Shown: positions 33,079-45,300 of the stretch, one piece after another
Layout: every line of letters starts with the position of its first letter
How positions within the stretch are numbered: position 1 is the stretch's first letter
Source of the DNA: Embiotoca jacksoni
Lineage: Eukaryota; Chordata; Actinopteri; Embiotocidae
Direction: 5' to 3'
Assembly (NCBI GenBank): GCA_022577435.1
Contig: JAKOON010000039.1
Span: 2,959,849 to 3,023,848 of the forward strand
DNA length: 64,000 bases
Notes under the pieces: generated by a model
Seen by the model: only the letters and a program-made list of their open reading frames with translations
Told to the model about the DNA's origin: nothing
The model's database searches: none
Made by a program: the position numbers and the translations under genes

Positions 33079-35856
33079 TCACATCAGCGTGGCTCCGGTG
33101 ACCCCCGCTGCTAGCAGCACGGTCCAAAGGGTCGCGGCGGCGGTGGCGGCGGCGGCGTTAAAGGCGTTAAAGGCCTTGTCGTGGGCGTAGGTGATGATGT
33201 GCAGGACTCCGCCGTAGGCCTCCTCGCAGGCCGGCCGGATCTGGTCCTCGGGGAGCTCGAAGCCGTACGTCCCGTTGTCTCTCATCTCCAAGGTGTAGGC
33301 CAAGGGGATCCCCTGCATCCGGGCCCAGTCTCTGGAAGAGCCCGAGTTGGCGTCTGAGGAGAGAGTTTATCGGTTCAAATCGAATATTTACAGATGTCGG
33401 CGGGTCAACTGAAAGAATATCGACTTACACAACACCTGCGGGGAGGTTCCCACGGTGTAGTTCTTCCCGTGGACCGACCGGATGGCCTCTGCCGCGCCCA
33501 ATCCCACCTCCATCTGAGGAACCGCGCGGAAGTCGCGGGATCAGTGACGTGTGCGGAAAAAACCCGAAAGAACCCCGATCACTTGCATCGGCCTCCCCGC
33601 TAACAACGGGCAGACCTTCGCCTTCCGCTATCGGGGTTTCGCGGTTCCCTCTGGTTCTGCTCCGCGCCGCCCGTCGACGGATGAGGACCGACCGCCTCAA
33701 AGACATCTTCCGTAAACGGCGTGAAGCCATTTAACCGTTCCATATTCAATACCGTATAAACTGTATCCGAAATCTTCAAATGAATAAACACTATTGTCTC
33801 ACTTAATGTGTTTTTTGTGATCTAATGAGCTCCGTTTCTATGGCGACTCTCTTTATTAACGGAGAAGCAGGCGTTGATAATCCTCGTCGGGCTGTAAAGA
33901 TGTAATTACGCGGTTTATCTCCAATTGAATATTGCGGCTTCGCTCTCATCGAGTGTGTCAAACCTACCAGCTCGTCGTAGTTGGAGGCGGTGAAGTTGGG
34001 GTGTCCGTAAGGAAGCAGGAGCAGCTGGCCGTAGGAGTGGATGGTGAGGAAACACAGGAAGTCGGCCTTTCGGCTCCCGACGAAGGCGGTCACGGCCCGG
34101 GCCTCGGGCTCGGACGCCGGCCCTCTCCCGGCGTAGATGTTACTGCAGCAGTCCGACGACACTCCGACAGCTGGGGATGCAGATAAAGCGGTGACGGCGC
34201 CTCTTCGGTATAATTCCACACGCAAACGGGTACATTTAAAGCGCCGTCACACCAGAATTACACAGAATTACACAAGATATCGTGCAAAGGCTTGTAATAC
34301 ACCCGTCGGACCACAAGGGGGGCACTGTCACATTTTCCTCTAATATTATTGTAATTTCTGGCAGTGGAAGGTCTGAAAGGTCAAACGTCAAGGTCGCCGT
34401 GACCTCACGTTCACTCGGCACCGAACCGGTGAGATTTTGCTGACCGAAAGGTCAAAGGTCAGGGTCACTGTGAACGCGATAGCTCTGGAGCGCCTTCGGA
34501 CAACCCCTTTAAATGTGGCACAAACATCCACTCGGGTTTGAGGGCGTCCCGAGCTTCGAGCCCAGTACGTTTTTTTCTCTGCGTGCCGTATCGATCGTAT
34601 TTAGGTGAAAGAACTCCCGACGGCACTCACTGCCCCAGTTGGCGTCGAAGTTGCGGTTGAGATCGGTGCCGTGACACGTGCAGCCCGACGTCCCCGGCGA
34701 CCTGTTCTTCCTCCACAGTCGAGTCTGGACGGATCCAAAATGTTCAGTCAGTCACAAATATTATTTACGCCTTCGTCTTATCGTGAAATCGAGAGGACTT
34801 TCTGTTTGGGCTACGTCGAGCGTCGGAAATTAAATTCTCCGGCGGTTTTAAATCGTAGCTCGTTTCAACTCAACGTTAATAGATCGTCTGCTCATTTTGA
34901 CATTTCGGAGCGCGGAACGACAGAAAAGCCACTCGATAAACGTCCGTTAAACGAGCACCGACCGTGCTGTCCTTCCAGGAGTAGATGTAGCCGTCGACGT
35001 TGAGCACCGGCGTCACGTAGAAGTCCACGTTCTTCAGCATCGCTTCCATTTTTGAGTCCGTTTTGTACGTTTGCAGGATCTGGATGGAGAGAGCAGACGG
35101 AAACCGCACCGGGGTCAGATCGTTGTACTGGGAGTACAGTCGGTCTGGAAAACACACGCAACGTTTCTTTGTTTTACAATGTGTAATGACAAACGATTGT
35201 TGTTTTTTTCCCCCTTTACCTGTCTGACAAAGTACTGGCAGAAGGCCGGGGCGATCCATTCCCTGGCGTGTATACCGCAGTCCATCCAGATAGCTTTCTT
35301 TTCCTTTCCGCTGTCCAGGCCAATCTGGGAAACAAGCGTCCATAAACACCGGCGTCCTTCCGTTACACACCCAATTCGGGATCTGAAGCGTGCCTTACCT
35401 TGAGCGTGTCAATACTCCTGTTTTCGTAGGTCTTCCCGTAGTTCTCTCGGGTCACGACGTCGGGGTGCTCCTTCTCCATCCGGCCCATCCAGTCACCGAT
35501 CTGTAAGGCGGAGCACCGTCACGTGTTCAAATGTGCGCGCGGCGATGTGTCAAAGTCAAAAGTGTGCGAGAGCGTCGATCGGGCCGCCTCACCTCTGCCA
35601 TGGGATGGTATTTGTAGTAGTCGTAGTCCGCCCTGTTGCGCACGGGACACACGGAAATATTACCCGCCACGTTACCACGTCCTCCGAAATAACAGATCTG
35701 ACCTCTCAGTCCTCGCGTAGATCGGGACGCTCGGGAACCAAAGAGGCCGTCGAACCGTTCGGGACGCCACTTCACGATTTGAACTCACCTGTCTACGGCC
35801 GCCGCCCCGACGGCCGAGAGCAGCAGCGCGCAGCTCAGTCCCGCACAGATCAGCAT
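33079..35856 (-). CDS. cpo: cpo, carboxypeptidase O
   Basis: Nine minus-strand exons: 35789-35856, 35593-35632, 35399-35500, 35220-35324, 34963-35079, 34631-34724, 33968-34170, 33429-33513, 33079-33353. They are phase-consistent and encode 362 residues (human 374). M14 zinc carboxypeptidase. A signal peptide (about residues 1-20) runs straight into the catalytic domain with no long activation propeptide, as in CPO. Zinc ligands: His89 and Glu92 (HARE) and His220 (TIHSYG). Asn167-Arg168 bind the substrate carboxylate, Tyr272 equals Tyr248 of CPA, and the base is Glu294 (LEMRD). Arg279 occupies the specificity position (255 in CPA), predicting cleavage of C-terminal acidic residues. The Ala-rich hydrophobic tail (TLWTVLLAAGVTGATLM) fits a GPI-anchor signal. 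The mammalian enzyme acts at the intestinal brush border. Alternative in-frame acceptors were checked and rejected. Confidence 0.92.
34375..34555. repeat. Dispersed repeat with nuclear-receptor half-sites
   Basis: A stretch in cpo intron 6 resembles a repeat common in fish genomes, with AAGGTCGCCGTGACCTCAC, AAAGGTCAAAGGTCAGGGTC and AAATGTGGCACAAACATCCA in order. At 34449-34461 it contains a perfect DR1 (AGGTCA A AGGTCA) followed by GGGTCA. Family membership is from memory of the motif order. Confidence 0.6.
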
Positions 35857-37632
35857 CGTCTCCTAAACTCCCCGTTTGAAAAGTGTCCGCTTCACGGACC
35901 GCGGGAAGGACTTATAGACGACGCGCATCAGATAAAGAGCTTTGCCTCACCTTTGCCTCAAACCGAGCTCACGGCGCCTCACGTTGTTGGTTAAAGTTTA
36001 ACCCGAGCTGACAACCTCGGTCTCTTTACATCCTTTATAATAAAGTCATTTATTGCTGACTGTTTTTATTAATTTTTTACATCCCCAATCTTCCTTATTT
36101 ACTGTTATATGCTCAGCTGATTAAATAAAATGATACAAAACGGTCGTAAAAAATGCCCGCTCGAGTTCCACCGAGCTGCCGAGTCGGCTTCTCTCTCTCG
36201 CCCGCTGCCTCGACCCTTTCGGCTTTTCTCGGCTACGAACTCGAACCGGTTCGACGCGCGCGTCGGTGCCGTGACGTCAGCGGATGGAACATTTTATCTT
36301 CCGCGTAAATCCCGTCCGTTCAGATCAGATCGTCGTCGGGAAAATGAATTCCCGCGAGACGGCGTGTTAACTTGAGTCCGTCCGACGTTGTTCAGTCTTT
36401 GGAAATCCTTCATTTCGTAGTTTTCGACGGTAATCTGGAAAAGAGGTCTTTGAAAGGTGTTCTATAATTAAGTCAAATTGACAACTGACCCCGGTGCGGC
36501 CGTGACGTTTACACGGTGTCACGTGGTATTAGACTATGAACATCAGAGGGAGAAGATTAGATAAGAAGTCAGAAACAGGAATGGAAGCAGTGATGAGGAT
36601 CGTAAATACAGACGCCGCACATGTTGGGTTAAATCGAGTGTACGAGCCCGGGTGGCCGTAAACATCTTTTGATACCATTTACACATTTGTTCAGCCGTGT
36701 TGGTTCAGACTTTTGGAATCTCTCGCACTTTTAAGTCCTTCACCAATTCCCGATACCGTGCAATTCGCGATGTTATTCACGGCGTAATACGATACTCTCC
36801 CCGATGACATTTCTTTAAAGCTTTAAACGTGCGCGTGTGAGGTGATTGTCCCGGAACGAGCAGACAGTCGTCGTAACGTACGACATTTCCTTCGCGTCTA
36901 GGAACGAAGCCGGCCAACGTCGGCCCGGCGCTCAGCTGGACTGACTGTGTTGACGTTATGGACTCAATTTAATGGAGGTTGGTTTTTTTTCTCCCCATTT
37001 TCAGAAGAACACCGGGCTGTTACCCCCCGCGGTGCGGTGCAGCCGGTGTCCCGCTGCAGAGCGCTCACCCCGGTCCTCACATCCTGATTGTTGCCTCATT
37101 ATTTGCCGCAGCGTTTTCTGCTCTGCAGCTCGCGCGGAACTTCTGCCACGGAGCGAAGGAAGAAATACAACTGTACGCCCACGGGAACAAATTCATCACG
37201 AATGACCGTAAATTCATCTTTTCCGGCAAAACGCAAGACGCTATCGCCGCCTGACCAAGATGTTAAACAAATGAAAGGCGGGAGAGGGCCGCTTTTAATC
37301 ACATGCAGAGTCTTGACCAGCAGAGGTCAGTACAAAGCCTAGTAGAGAGCAGGCGGCGTGTGACACGTCAAACGTTTGTCCACCCGGTCCTTCGCAGGTG
37401 GACGAGTGTCGACGAGTTATATGGTATGAGAGAATGCTCCATTCGTCTCGGCTTCGCCTCGAGCTCCCCGGTGCGCCGACGGCTGAAACGCTCGCGTGTT
37501 AACTCGGCCTCAGCGACCGCAAGTCCTTGTTCCCTGCTCCTTTGCTGACATGTGCATTGTGTCCGTTTGTGAGCTGCTCATGAGTTGCCGAGACAAGACC
37601 TGTCCGAGCCCCGGCCCCGAGTGCGCAAACCC

Positions 37633-37636
<4 letters not shown>

Positions 37637-37673
<37 letters not shown>
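37637..37673. repeat. (GT)n microsatellite
   Basis: About 36 bases of GT. Confidence 0.95.
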
Positions 37674-37677
<4 letters not shown>

Positions 37678-38461
37678 CCCAGATAGACCATCAAAGGGCG
37701 CATCACGTTCCTCCGGCAGTTTATGTCATGAGCCTTTTATGAGGTGCAGTTAACTCGGGCGAGCGCATGCGGTGAGGAAAAGCTGTGTCAACATCTGGAC
37801 AGGCTGACGAGGACGCCGGGTTTTGGACGCACATTCCCGAGGGGGCCCCGGGGCCCTCCGGGGCCAGCCAGTCTCGAGGAGGAGCGTCCGACTCGCGGCT
37901 TCATTACTTCGGCCTCCCGTTCGTATTTTTGCGGCGGAAGAATTTTTGACTTCGGGTTCGTCGAAAAGCAGAAACCCGACAGAGAAAGATTAACATTTGG
38001 GCAATTTTAAGACACCGTGCGTTGCTACGTGAGGACGTGTATGCCGCAGGGCGGTTCACGTACGAGAATCATGCACCGTCTGTGCGGCAATCAATAAAAG
38101 GTCACTTGGCTTCTTTTCTTTTTTTTTTTTTTTTGGCTTCAGGAAAGATGTCCGGTATTGACCGAGCTGTCCCGAGGCACTTGTGAATTCTAAAAAAAAA
38201 CATAAAACGGGGTGAAAGACATTTCCCCATGCTGGATCAGGATGTTCTGAAAGTATCAGAAGGCCCATTTCCCCCGTCCCGTCGAGACGCGCCCGGCGTG
38301 ACCCCGCGGCGAGACCTCGATGCGCCGCGGGGTCCATTAGGAGCTCCTAAGGCTCGACGGGACGAGGGAACGGAGAGACTTTTGGCGTAACTTTAATAAG
38401 CCCTCGTCGACAAAAGAAACGAGTTGGAAAACAGCCAGCAGATGTCAGCCAAGCTGCTGCG

Positions 38462-38463
<2 letters not shown>

Positions 38464-38509
<46 letters not shown>

Positions 38510-38519
38510 AGAGAGAGCG
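38464..38519. repeat. (CA)n(GA)n microsatellite
   Basis: About 42 bases of CA followed by a short GA run. Confidence 0.95.
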
Positions 38520-38654
38520 ATGCCTCCCACACACGAGAGCGGCATAAAAGCCACTAAGAGTGCTTGTAAAAACACCTCACCGGGACTGACAGCGGCAAAA
38601 CACCAAACAAATCACAAACACAAATAGTGCAGCCTTCCTCCCCCACAGTGCAAG

Positions 38655-38675
38655 CCCCCCCCCCCCCCCCCCCCC
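38655..38675. repeat. Poly-C tract, about 21 bp
   Basis: Uninterrupted C run. Confidence 0.93.
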
Positions 38676-38761
38676 TCCCCGCCACCGGACACTTTTCGAT
38701 GCATCGGTATCATTTCTCGACACCCGACCCGAGCTAAAACCCCGAGGCCCCTTCGAGATCG

Positions 38762-38781
38762 CCCCCCCCCCCCCCCCCCCC
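38762..38781. repeat. Poly-C tract, about 20 bp
   Basis: Second C run about 90 bases from the first, with an A22 run soon after. Confidence 0.93.
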
Positions 38782-39064
38782 GCGGGTCGTCCAAAATAGC
38801 CGAGTGGAAAATGTAACGGTTGCTCCACGAGTTGCGGGAAAGAAAAAAAAAAAAAAAAAAAAAAGGTACCACGGCGCTTCTCCGCTTTCTAAACAAATCG
38901 TTTGAAGCGGTCGGAGCGTAAACGAGACGGTCACGTAAAAAAAAACGTGCCAAACGCTCGTGATCTGAAAGACGAGGACGCGCGATGTCCCTCGAGGACG
39001 TACGAGACGGTACGGGCTGGAGCGGATGTGGACCGTTTAGAAAAGTGGACGTCGTTTCCGGGTC

Positions 39065-39110
39065 TGTAAAGTGCAATACCACCGAGGACCACTAGGCGCT
39101 GGCTCCAAAA
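39065..39110. repeat. Dispersed repeat fragment, copy 1
   Basis: TAAAGTGCAATACCACCGAGGACCACTAGG-type sequence followed by GCTGGCTCCAAAAGGCTT. A close copy occurs at 63531-63610. Family not assigned. Confidence 0.7.
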
Positions 39111-39505
39111 GGCTTCTCGGTCTCACAGACTCCCGTTCAACTTCTCTAAGTAAAATATTCAGCCCCCCCCCAAAAAAAAAATCTATCAACACGGTCCAGT
39201 TGTGAGTCTCGCGACGGCGACGGCCAAAAACGCCACTCGAGGCTTCGAAGCAGCGACATCACGGCCGACTGCCGCCCGCTGGACAAGCGCGCAGGACGGC
39301 ACTTGGACGCCTTTGACGTGATGTCAAAACCTGCCATTTCCTCAAATTCTGCCTAATTTCGGTTCATTTTTCAAATGTTTTCAACTAAAATTCGGACCCG
39401 GTTCACCTTTAAGCGAAGGACCGACACGGCTTTTTGTAGCTCTCGCTTTGTGGACAAAGTCAAACGAAACCGCGAGGCGGTGGAAAGTGAAACACTCGGC
39501 GGGTC

Positions 39506-39561
39506 TTTGTACCCGTGCCAGGGGAGGACAACACTTTGTACCCGTGCCAGGGGAGGACACA
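39506..39561. repeat. Two-copy direct repeat, 29 bp
   Basis: TTTGTACCCGTGCCAGGGGA and the nine following bases occur twice in tandem, with only the end of copy 2 diverging. Confidence 0.93.
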
Positions 39562-40072
39562 ACTCAAGACCTCCCAACCCGTCAACCTGCGTTTCCACTT
39601 GGACAATTAACATTTGAGCCAATTCCGTCATAACCTGAAGTGACTCCACTGTGATGCTGAAGCTCTGACGCTCATGAGTTGAATGGAGAGGGAGGGAGGG
39701 AGGGAGGGAGAGAGAGGAGCAGGGAGAGAGAGGAGCAGGGAGAGCGAGCTCCTCCAGTTGCCTTAGCAGCGCAGCCTCATTCCTCCACAGTCGGGCTTCA
39801 GTCCGGGGGTGGCGTGCGCTTCAACGGGGTCCTCCCTCCCGACTTCACATCCGTTAACTTATCTCACTCCGGGTTATTTACTTCTTTCAAGGTGTCAGCT
39901 ATTTAAAAAAAAAAAATTAAATAAAAAAAAAAATTTAAATAAAAAACCTCCACTCGCTCGGGCTTTTCTCCGGGTTTCCGGGTGTTATGAGGAGAACGGC
40001 GGCGGTGGCGCGTTGAATCCAGCTCGGGGCTCCAGTTTCGAGGCGGGCAGGTTCACTTCGCAGCGCCGGGCG

Positions 40073-42273
40073 ATGGCTCTGCTGCAGGCGGGGAACGGCA
40101 GCGCGGCGGAGGGCTGCGCGCCGCAGGGGAACCTCAGCGTGGAAGTTACCGACGACAACACGAGCTGCACGAACGGACCCGTCCTCCCCAGACCGGCGAC
40201 CCGAGCCAGAGGTAAAATACCCCCCCCCCCCCCAAAAAAAAAAAAACAAACAACACACACACACACACACACACAGACACACACACACACCGCTGAGGTG
40301 TGAAATTGCTTCAGATGGCATCCAAGTGGCACAAACAGATCCGTTATAAACCGATTTATTTAAACGTGAGACTCAAATTTGAGAATATTTATAATGATAT
40401 TTAATCATGTCATTTTTGTTTGTTCTTGTAAAATTATCTGTTTGTTGCCACTGGAATGAAAAAAAAAAAAAAAAAAAAGGAACTATTTTTCATAGAAACA
40501 AGTTTACAGGAAAAATTCCCCTCCAAATAAACGCTTTTTTGTTGCTGTTGTTGTTAATAGTGCTGTTTGCCTCTAATTAATTCAATTCAATTCAACTTTA
40601 TTTATACAGCGACAAACCGACAACTAGGACTGTTGTCTGCTTAAAAAGGCAATCAGCAGACCGTACTGTAATCCGATCAGGGATATTAAACTGAAGGATG
40701 CAACGCAAATAATAACACACTTTTTTTTCTTCTTTTTTTTTTTAACCTTCTAACCATTTCTCTCCTGTCTCATGTGTTTCTTTACAAGAAAATCATTTGC
40801 AATCGGGAGGTTTTTTTTCTGCATCGACCCCTCCCCCCTCCCCCCTCCCCTCTCCCCCAACCAGCCTCACAATCAATCGCCAAGACGCCCAAATTTGCTG
40901 CTGCATCAATGAAGGCCCCGATGACAATGAGCAGCAGTGCCGGGCTTTGATTCAAAGTGTTTTTCGTGTCTGTAATTATTAAAAATGCTAAGGGAGATTA
41001 ACCCCCCCCCCCCCCCCCCCCCCACACACACACACCTTCCCCTCTTCCATCAGGACACCAGTTGAACATAACTGCTGATAATGAGTTCTGAACGTGGGTG
41101 AGACTTCATTTCTTAATACCCCCCCTCCCCCTCCCCATTTTGCCTCTGCTGCAGCATTGAGAAAATTTTTAAATCCCCCCCCCCCCCCTTTAAATTAATT
41201 CACAGCTGCTCCTCCTTCTCTGCTGCATTACTGTTTTTTGGACCTCTCAAAGGCTGTGAACATCATGCAGCACAAAAACGGGAAAACCAAAAGCTGCAGG
41301 GTGTGCCTTGCGCGTGTTGTGGTGGTGGTGGTGGCGGGAGGGTGGGGTGGGAGGGGGGGCTCCGCTGTCTTCGCTCGGGGGCCCAAAGGGGAGCGATGGA
41401 GCGTGATTACGCATTGTTGCTCTCAGATGTCCACATCTGCCTGCGCGGGACAGGAAATTAAAGGCCAGCCCCATCACTTGCGGAACCGCCGCCGTCCGAC
41501 CCGTCCGACTGAACATTTTGTCTTTTTTGCTGGTAAAAAAAAAAATTAAAAAAGGCCCGACCTCCGACACGGCAGGAAAATGCGGAAAATGGTTCGTTTC
41601 GGTGCGTACGAGAGGAAAAAAAAGGGGCAAAAAATATATATATCCCCGTATTTGGCGCTGGAATTCTCAACTTTTTCCACATTCCTACGTGAACAAACGG
41701 GAAGTGACGCGTTTTTCAATGTTCAATGAAGCCGGAGAGGTGAAACGGGGCGTGAAGGGGGAGAGACCGAAGACGCGGCGCGAGGTGAGGAGGGACCGGT
41801 GCACGCCGGCGCTCTGGAAAACAAAACAAAACGGCTTCGGTACGCAGAAGCTGCCTGAGAATCAACGTGATTTGAAGTTTCCTGCGGTGTCCAAGTAGTC
41901 CGGTGACGGTCGTGTGTACGCTCGGGGTCAGCTGTGACCGCTGCACAAGTATTTTCGGCACACTTTGGCCGATTTACCCAAGTGTGTCCAAAATATTAGA
42001 TCAAAACACGAGTCAAAGACTTTAAAAAAAAAAAAAAAAAAACCCTGCTTTAAACGTACAGCAGAATGTACGCGAGCGGGAATATGACCGATGGCGGTCC
42101 CTGTATCTTATTTTGTAAAGTCCACACCTTTTAAAATATGAACGTGTGTTTGCGTTTGCTGCATTGTCTTTATTACGTCCACCGCGCACATTTCAGCAGG
42201 TGGAACTATCCGCAGACGTGCTGCAGTTACATTCTTCTTCTCACATGTTTTGGGGCTGCTCGTTTTTATGTTG

Positions 42274-42304
<31 letters not shown>

Positions 42305-45300
42305 ATTTCAAGTCCACGTTCCCGAGCTGTCCGACGGGATTCCGCGCGCTAACCCTGACCCTAACCCGAAGCGACACGTGACGTATAGTCACACTCCTGG
42401 ACTCCCCGGCCAGCGGCCCGGTTCAGACGGGGTCCCACTTATGCGGAGCGACATCTGCAGCCGCACCTTGGCCAGCGCTCCCCGCTTGATTCAAAGTGGC
42501 ACTTTGCTGAGCGCATGTGGATGGGGTTATCACGGAGTGGATCTCGTAAGCATTAAATGAACGCTGCTTTTTTTTCTTTTTTTTTTTCTTCGGGAGGGAA
42601 ACCAGCCAGTCGCCTCGGGCGCTGACCGAAGAAACAAAACAAGACAGGCAGAGACTTGTTACTGCAGAGAATATGTGCGCCGCAATGCACAGTGGAGGAC
42701 CCTTTCCTACAAAGGTGGTGTTCTCGTTGGAGAAATTTGCATCTTCGCACCCTTTGGGTGTTTACGCGAGCGACGCGGCCCGTCGTAGCTCCGTCCCGGT
42801 AATCGGATCAAATATTGTGCAATTTCGAAGCGACCTGGTGAGCCAGAACCCCCAAAAAAACAACAACACAACAACAAAAAAAACAGGCGGTGGGAAAAGA
42901 GAAGTATCTGAAACAACCCGACTTCCTGGTAATGAGCTCCGGAGAAGCTTTAAAACCGCCTCGTGTGGAAATTTAATGAGGTGGGAGACGAAGGGGGGGG
43001 GGGGGGGGAGGGGGTTAGGAAATCACAGACGAGGAGAACTAAAAGTGAAAAGACAAAAAAAAACACCCAGAGTTGGTGAAACAAACGTCAGGTAGACACG
43101 TCTGTGTTTTTAAATCGGTAAAACGCTGCTTTCCGTTTATTCTGCTTTCCTCTAAATAGCCGCCGGCTCACACCTACTTCAAACGCCGCTCCGGCGAGCT
43201 TACCGTCTCCTCGACAGTAACCGATATTTCCGCTCTCGGTTGCGTGATTTCAGGTTGAAACATTCAGCGCGGGAGGGCAGAACGGTGTTGATGAAGGTGA
43301 TGTCGGACAGATGGATCCCGCGGGGGAGATTCGCCGAGTTGAAATGTGCTGACCGGTCCGGTAGCGGTGGCCTCGTTAGAGCGATCAAATCCCATACGGA
43401 GACGGACTTGTGCATACTGAGCTGCCAGATCGCTGTCGAAGGGTTCATTTGCCTGCCTTCCTGCCCAAATCGTCTGCACATCCCTCCGTTTATCTACTCG
43501 CGTTACGAGCTGAGAGAAAGTCCTCGCGGACACCTCGGGTCGACCTCTTCATATTTCACCCTTCGACGACCTTTTCAACCGTCGCCGGTCGCTCGATTCA
43601 AGGGCTCCGCGACACGCGGGGACTCTGGGAAATCTGGAGACGGGTTTCTCTGTTATTGCTGCTGTCAAACAAAAATGCACGGGAGGGCCTGTTCACGGTC
43701 ACGTTCGCGTCCCTGACACGTTTACTTGTGCTGCGCGCCAACATCGCGGTGCTCATTCGCAGTTCCTCACCAGAGCACGTCACGAGCGTCCCCGGCGCGA
43801 AGCACAAATAAATCACCCTCGGAGCCCGAATCTTTGAGTCGGGCGTTTTGGGCCGTCGCCGTCTCTTTCAGGGGCCAGAAACGACCGACGTCGTTTACCG
43901 AATTCACTTCGGTAAACGACGTCGTAGTAACTTTGAATCGGGAGTCTATTGGAGACAGACGTTTTTTTTTTGGGTTTTTTTGGCGAGCCGGCCCCCGGTG
44001 GCCGTCGGCGGTATTGCGCTTAAAGACACTTTCGCCCCGCCGGCTCCGCTTTAACGGTCGAGTCGGCAGCATCGCATTAAATTCACGCTGGAAAAACACG
44101 CGCGTGCCTGGACGAAGGGGGAAGGAGAGATCGCGCGCGGAACGTACGGGAGCTCAAATTAAGACGGAAAGATGAGTCCCGTAATTGATCGGCAGCAAGT
44201 CAATTAACTAATTGATCGCTCGATAAATACGGGAAGCCGTTGATCGGGCAAAACGTTTCCTGCGAGCTCGTTCGTGACCTTGTAATAAATCATGTTTGAC
44301 CTTAATTGGTTGCGTTTACTGTTTAATAGAATTATCCCAGAAGATTGAACATTAGTCCTCATTTCCTGAACTAATAAATAATCCCATATTCCACCTGTAA
44401 ATCGATGGGGGAAAAAAAAAAAACGGACCGAGTTGCAGTTTCAATGTCACAATCTGAAGATATCCAGCACGTCGGCGGCTCGCTCTTCGCGGTAATTACT
44501 CGCCGACTCTCTCTCTCTCTCTCAGGACAGCTTTCCTGACCCGCGCCTCAATTTGGAGCATTTCATCATCCCGCAGGGGCTCGTGTGAAATCCAGCCTCG
44601 CGGCGAGGGTCTGATTTTAAAAAAGGACGGCTCGGACCGGCTGCTCTTTTTTGGGCAATCGTAAGGTTAATCATGACCTTTACCGCGATCTATACCCGCC
44701 GAGATTCCCGGCCCAAACTACGCTGATCCTCTCCGAAAAGATAAGAGGACCCGAAGCGGTGCGAGGAAACGTGAATGACCCCGGCGGGATAAAACATTAT
44801 CGGTGCGGTAAATGGGGGTTAAACAGACGGACGCGGGCCTAACGTTGATCTGCCGGCCCCGGGTCCGGCCGCCAATGTTCCACGTCGATAATAAGAGGTG
44901 AGCGCCGTCCTCTTTGTCTGCGATGTATTTATAGACGCCTGTGAATTTGAACGCAGCTGTCAACGCTCGAGGGAGCCCGAGGAACCGAAGTGAATTGTCC
45001 CGCGGTCGTCGGGCTCGAGGGAGCCAACGTGCCGCCGGCGCTCGGTGAAGAGATGATTCCATTTTCCGAATCGCTCAGAATCTCAGATGGGAACGGCTTC
45101 CTCTCCGGCGGCAGGGGCGACGAGCGGTCGCGCCGCGGGCGTCGCGGGTTCAAATCCAGACCTCGCCCGCTTTTTACCTCTGCGAGATTTGGACCCGATA
45201 GCGGCGACGGCCTCATCGGACCCCCCGGACATTTTTTTTTACATCTACGTCGCGCAGACTGCTGTTGTCTCTTTCTCGGGAGTTAACGTTTGTCTCGTTG

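Larger units (their letters stand above)
35857..40072. other. cpo-cckbr intergenic region
   Basis: About 4.2 kb with no recognised gene. The first part is the cpo promoter side. The rest holds GT and CA microsatellites, two poly-C tracts, an A22 run, a 29-bp direct repeat and a copy of a dispersed repeat. The last few hundred bases before 40073 are CG-richer and probably contain the cckbr 5' UTR and promoter. Confidence 0.55.

Noticed and set aside
35080..35144. Longer version of cpo exon 5 from an upstream acceptor
   Set aside because: It would add 65 bases and break the phase; the shorter exon joins FVRQ to ILQTYK exactly as in human CPO.
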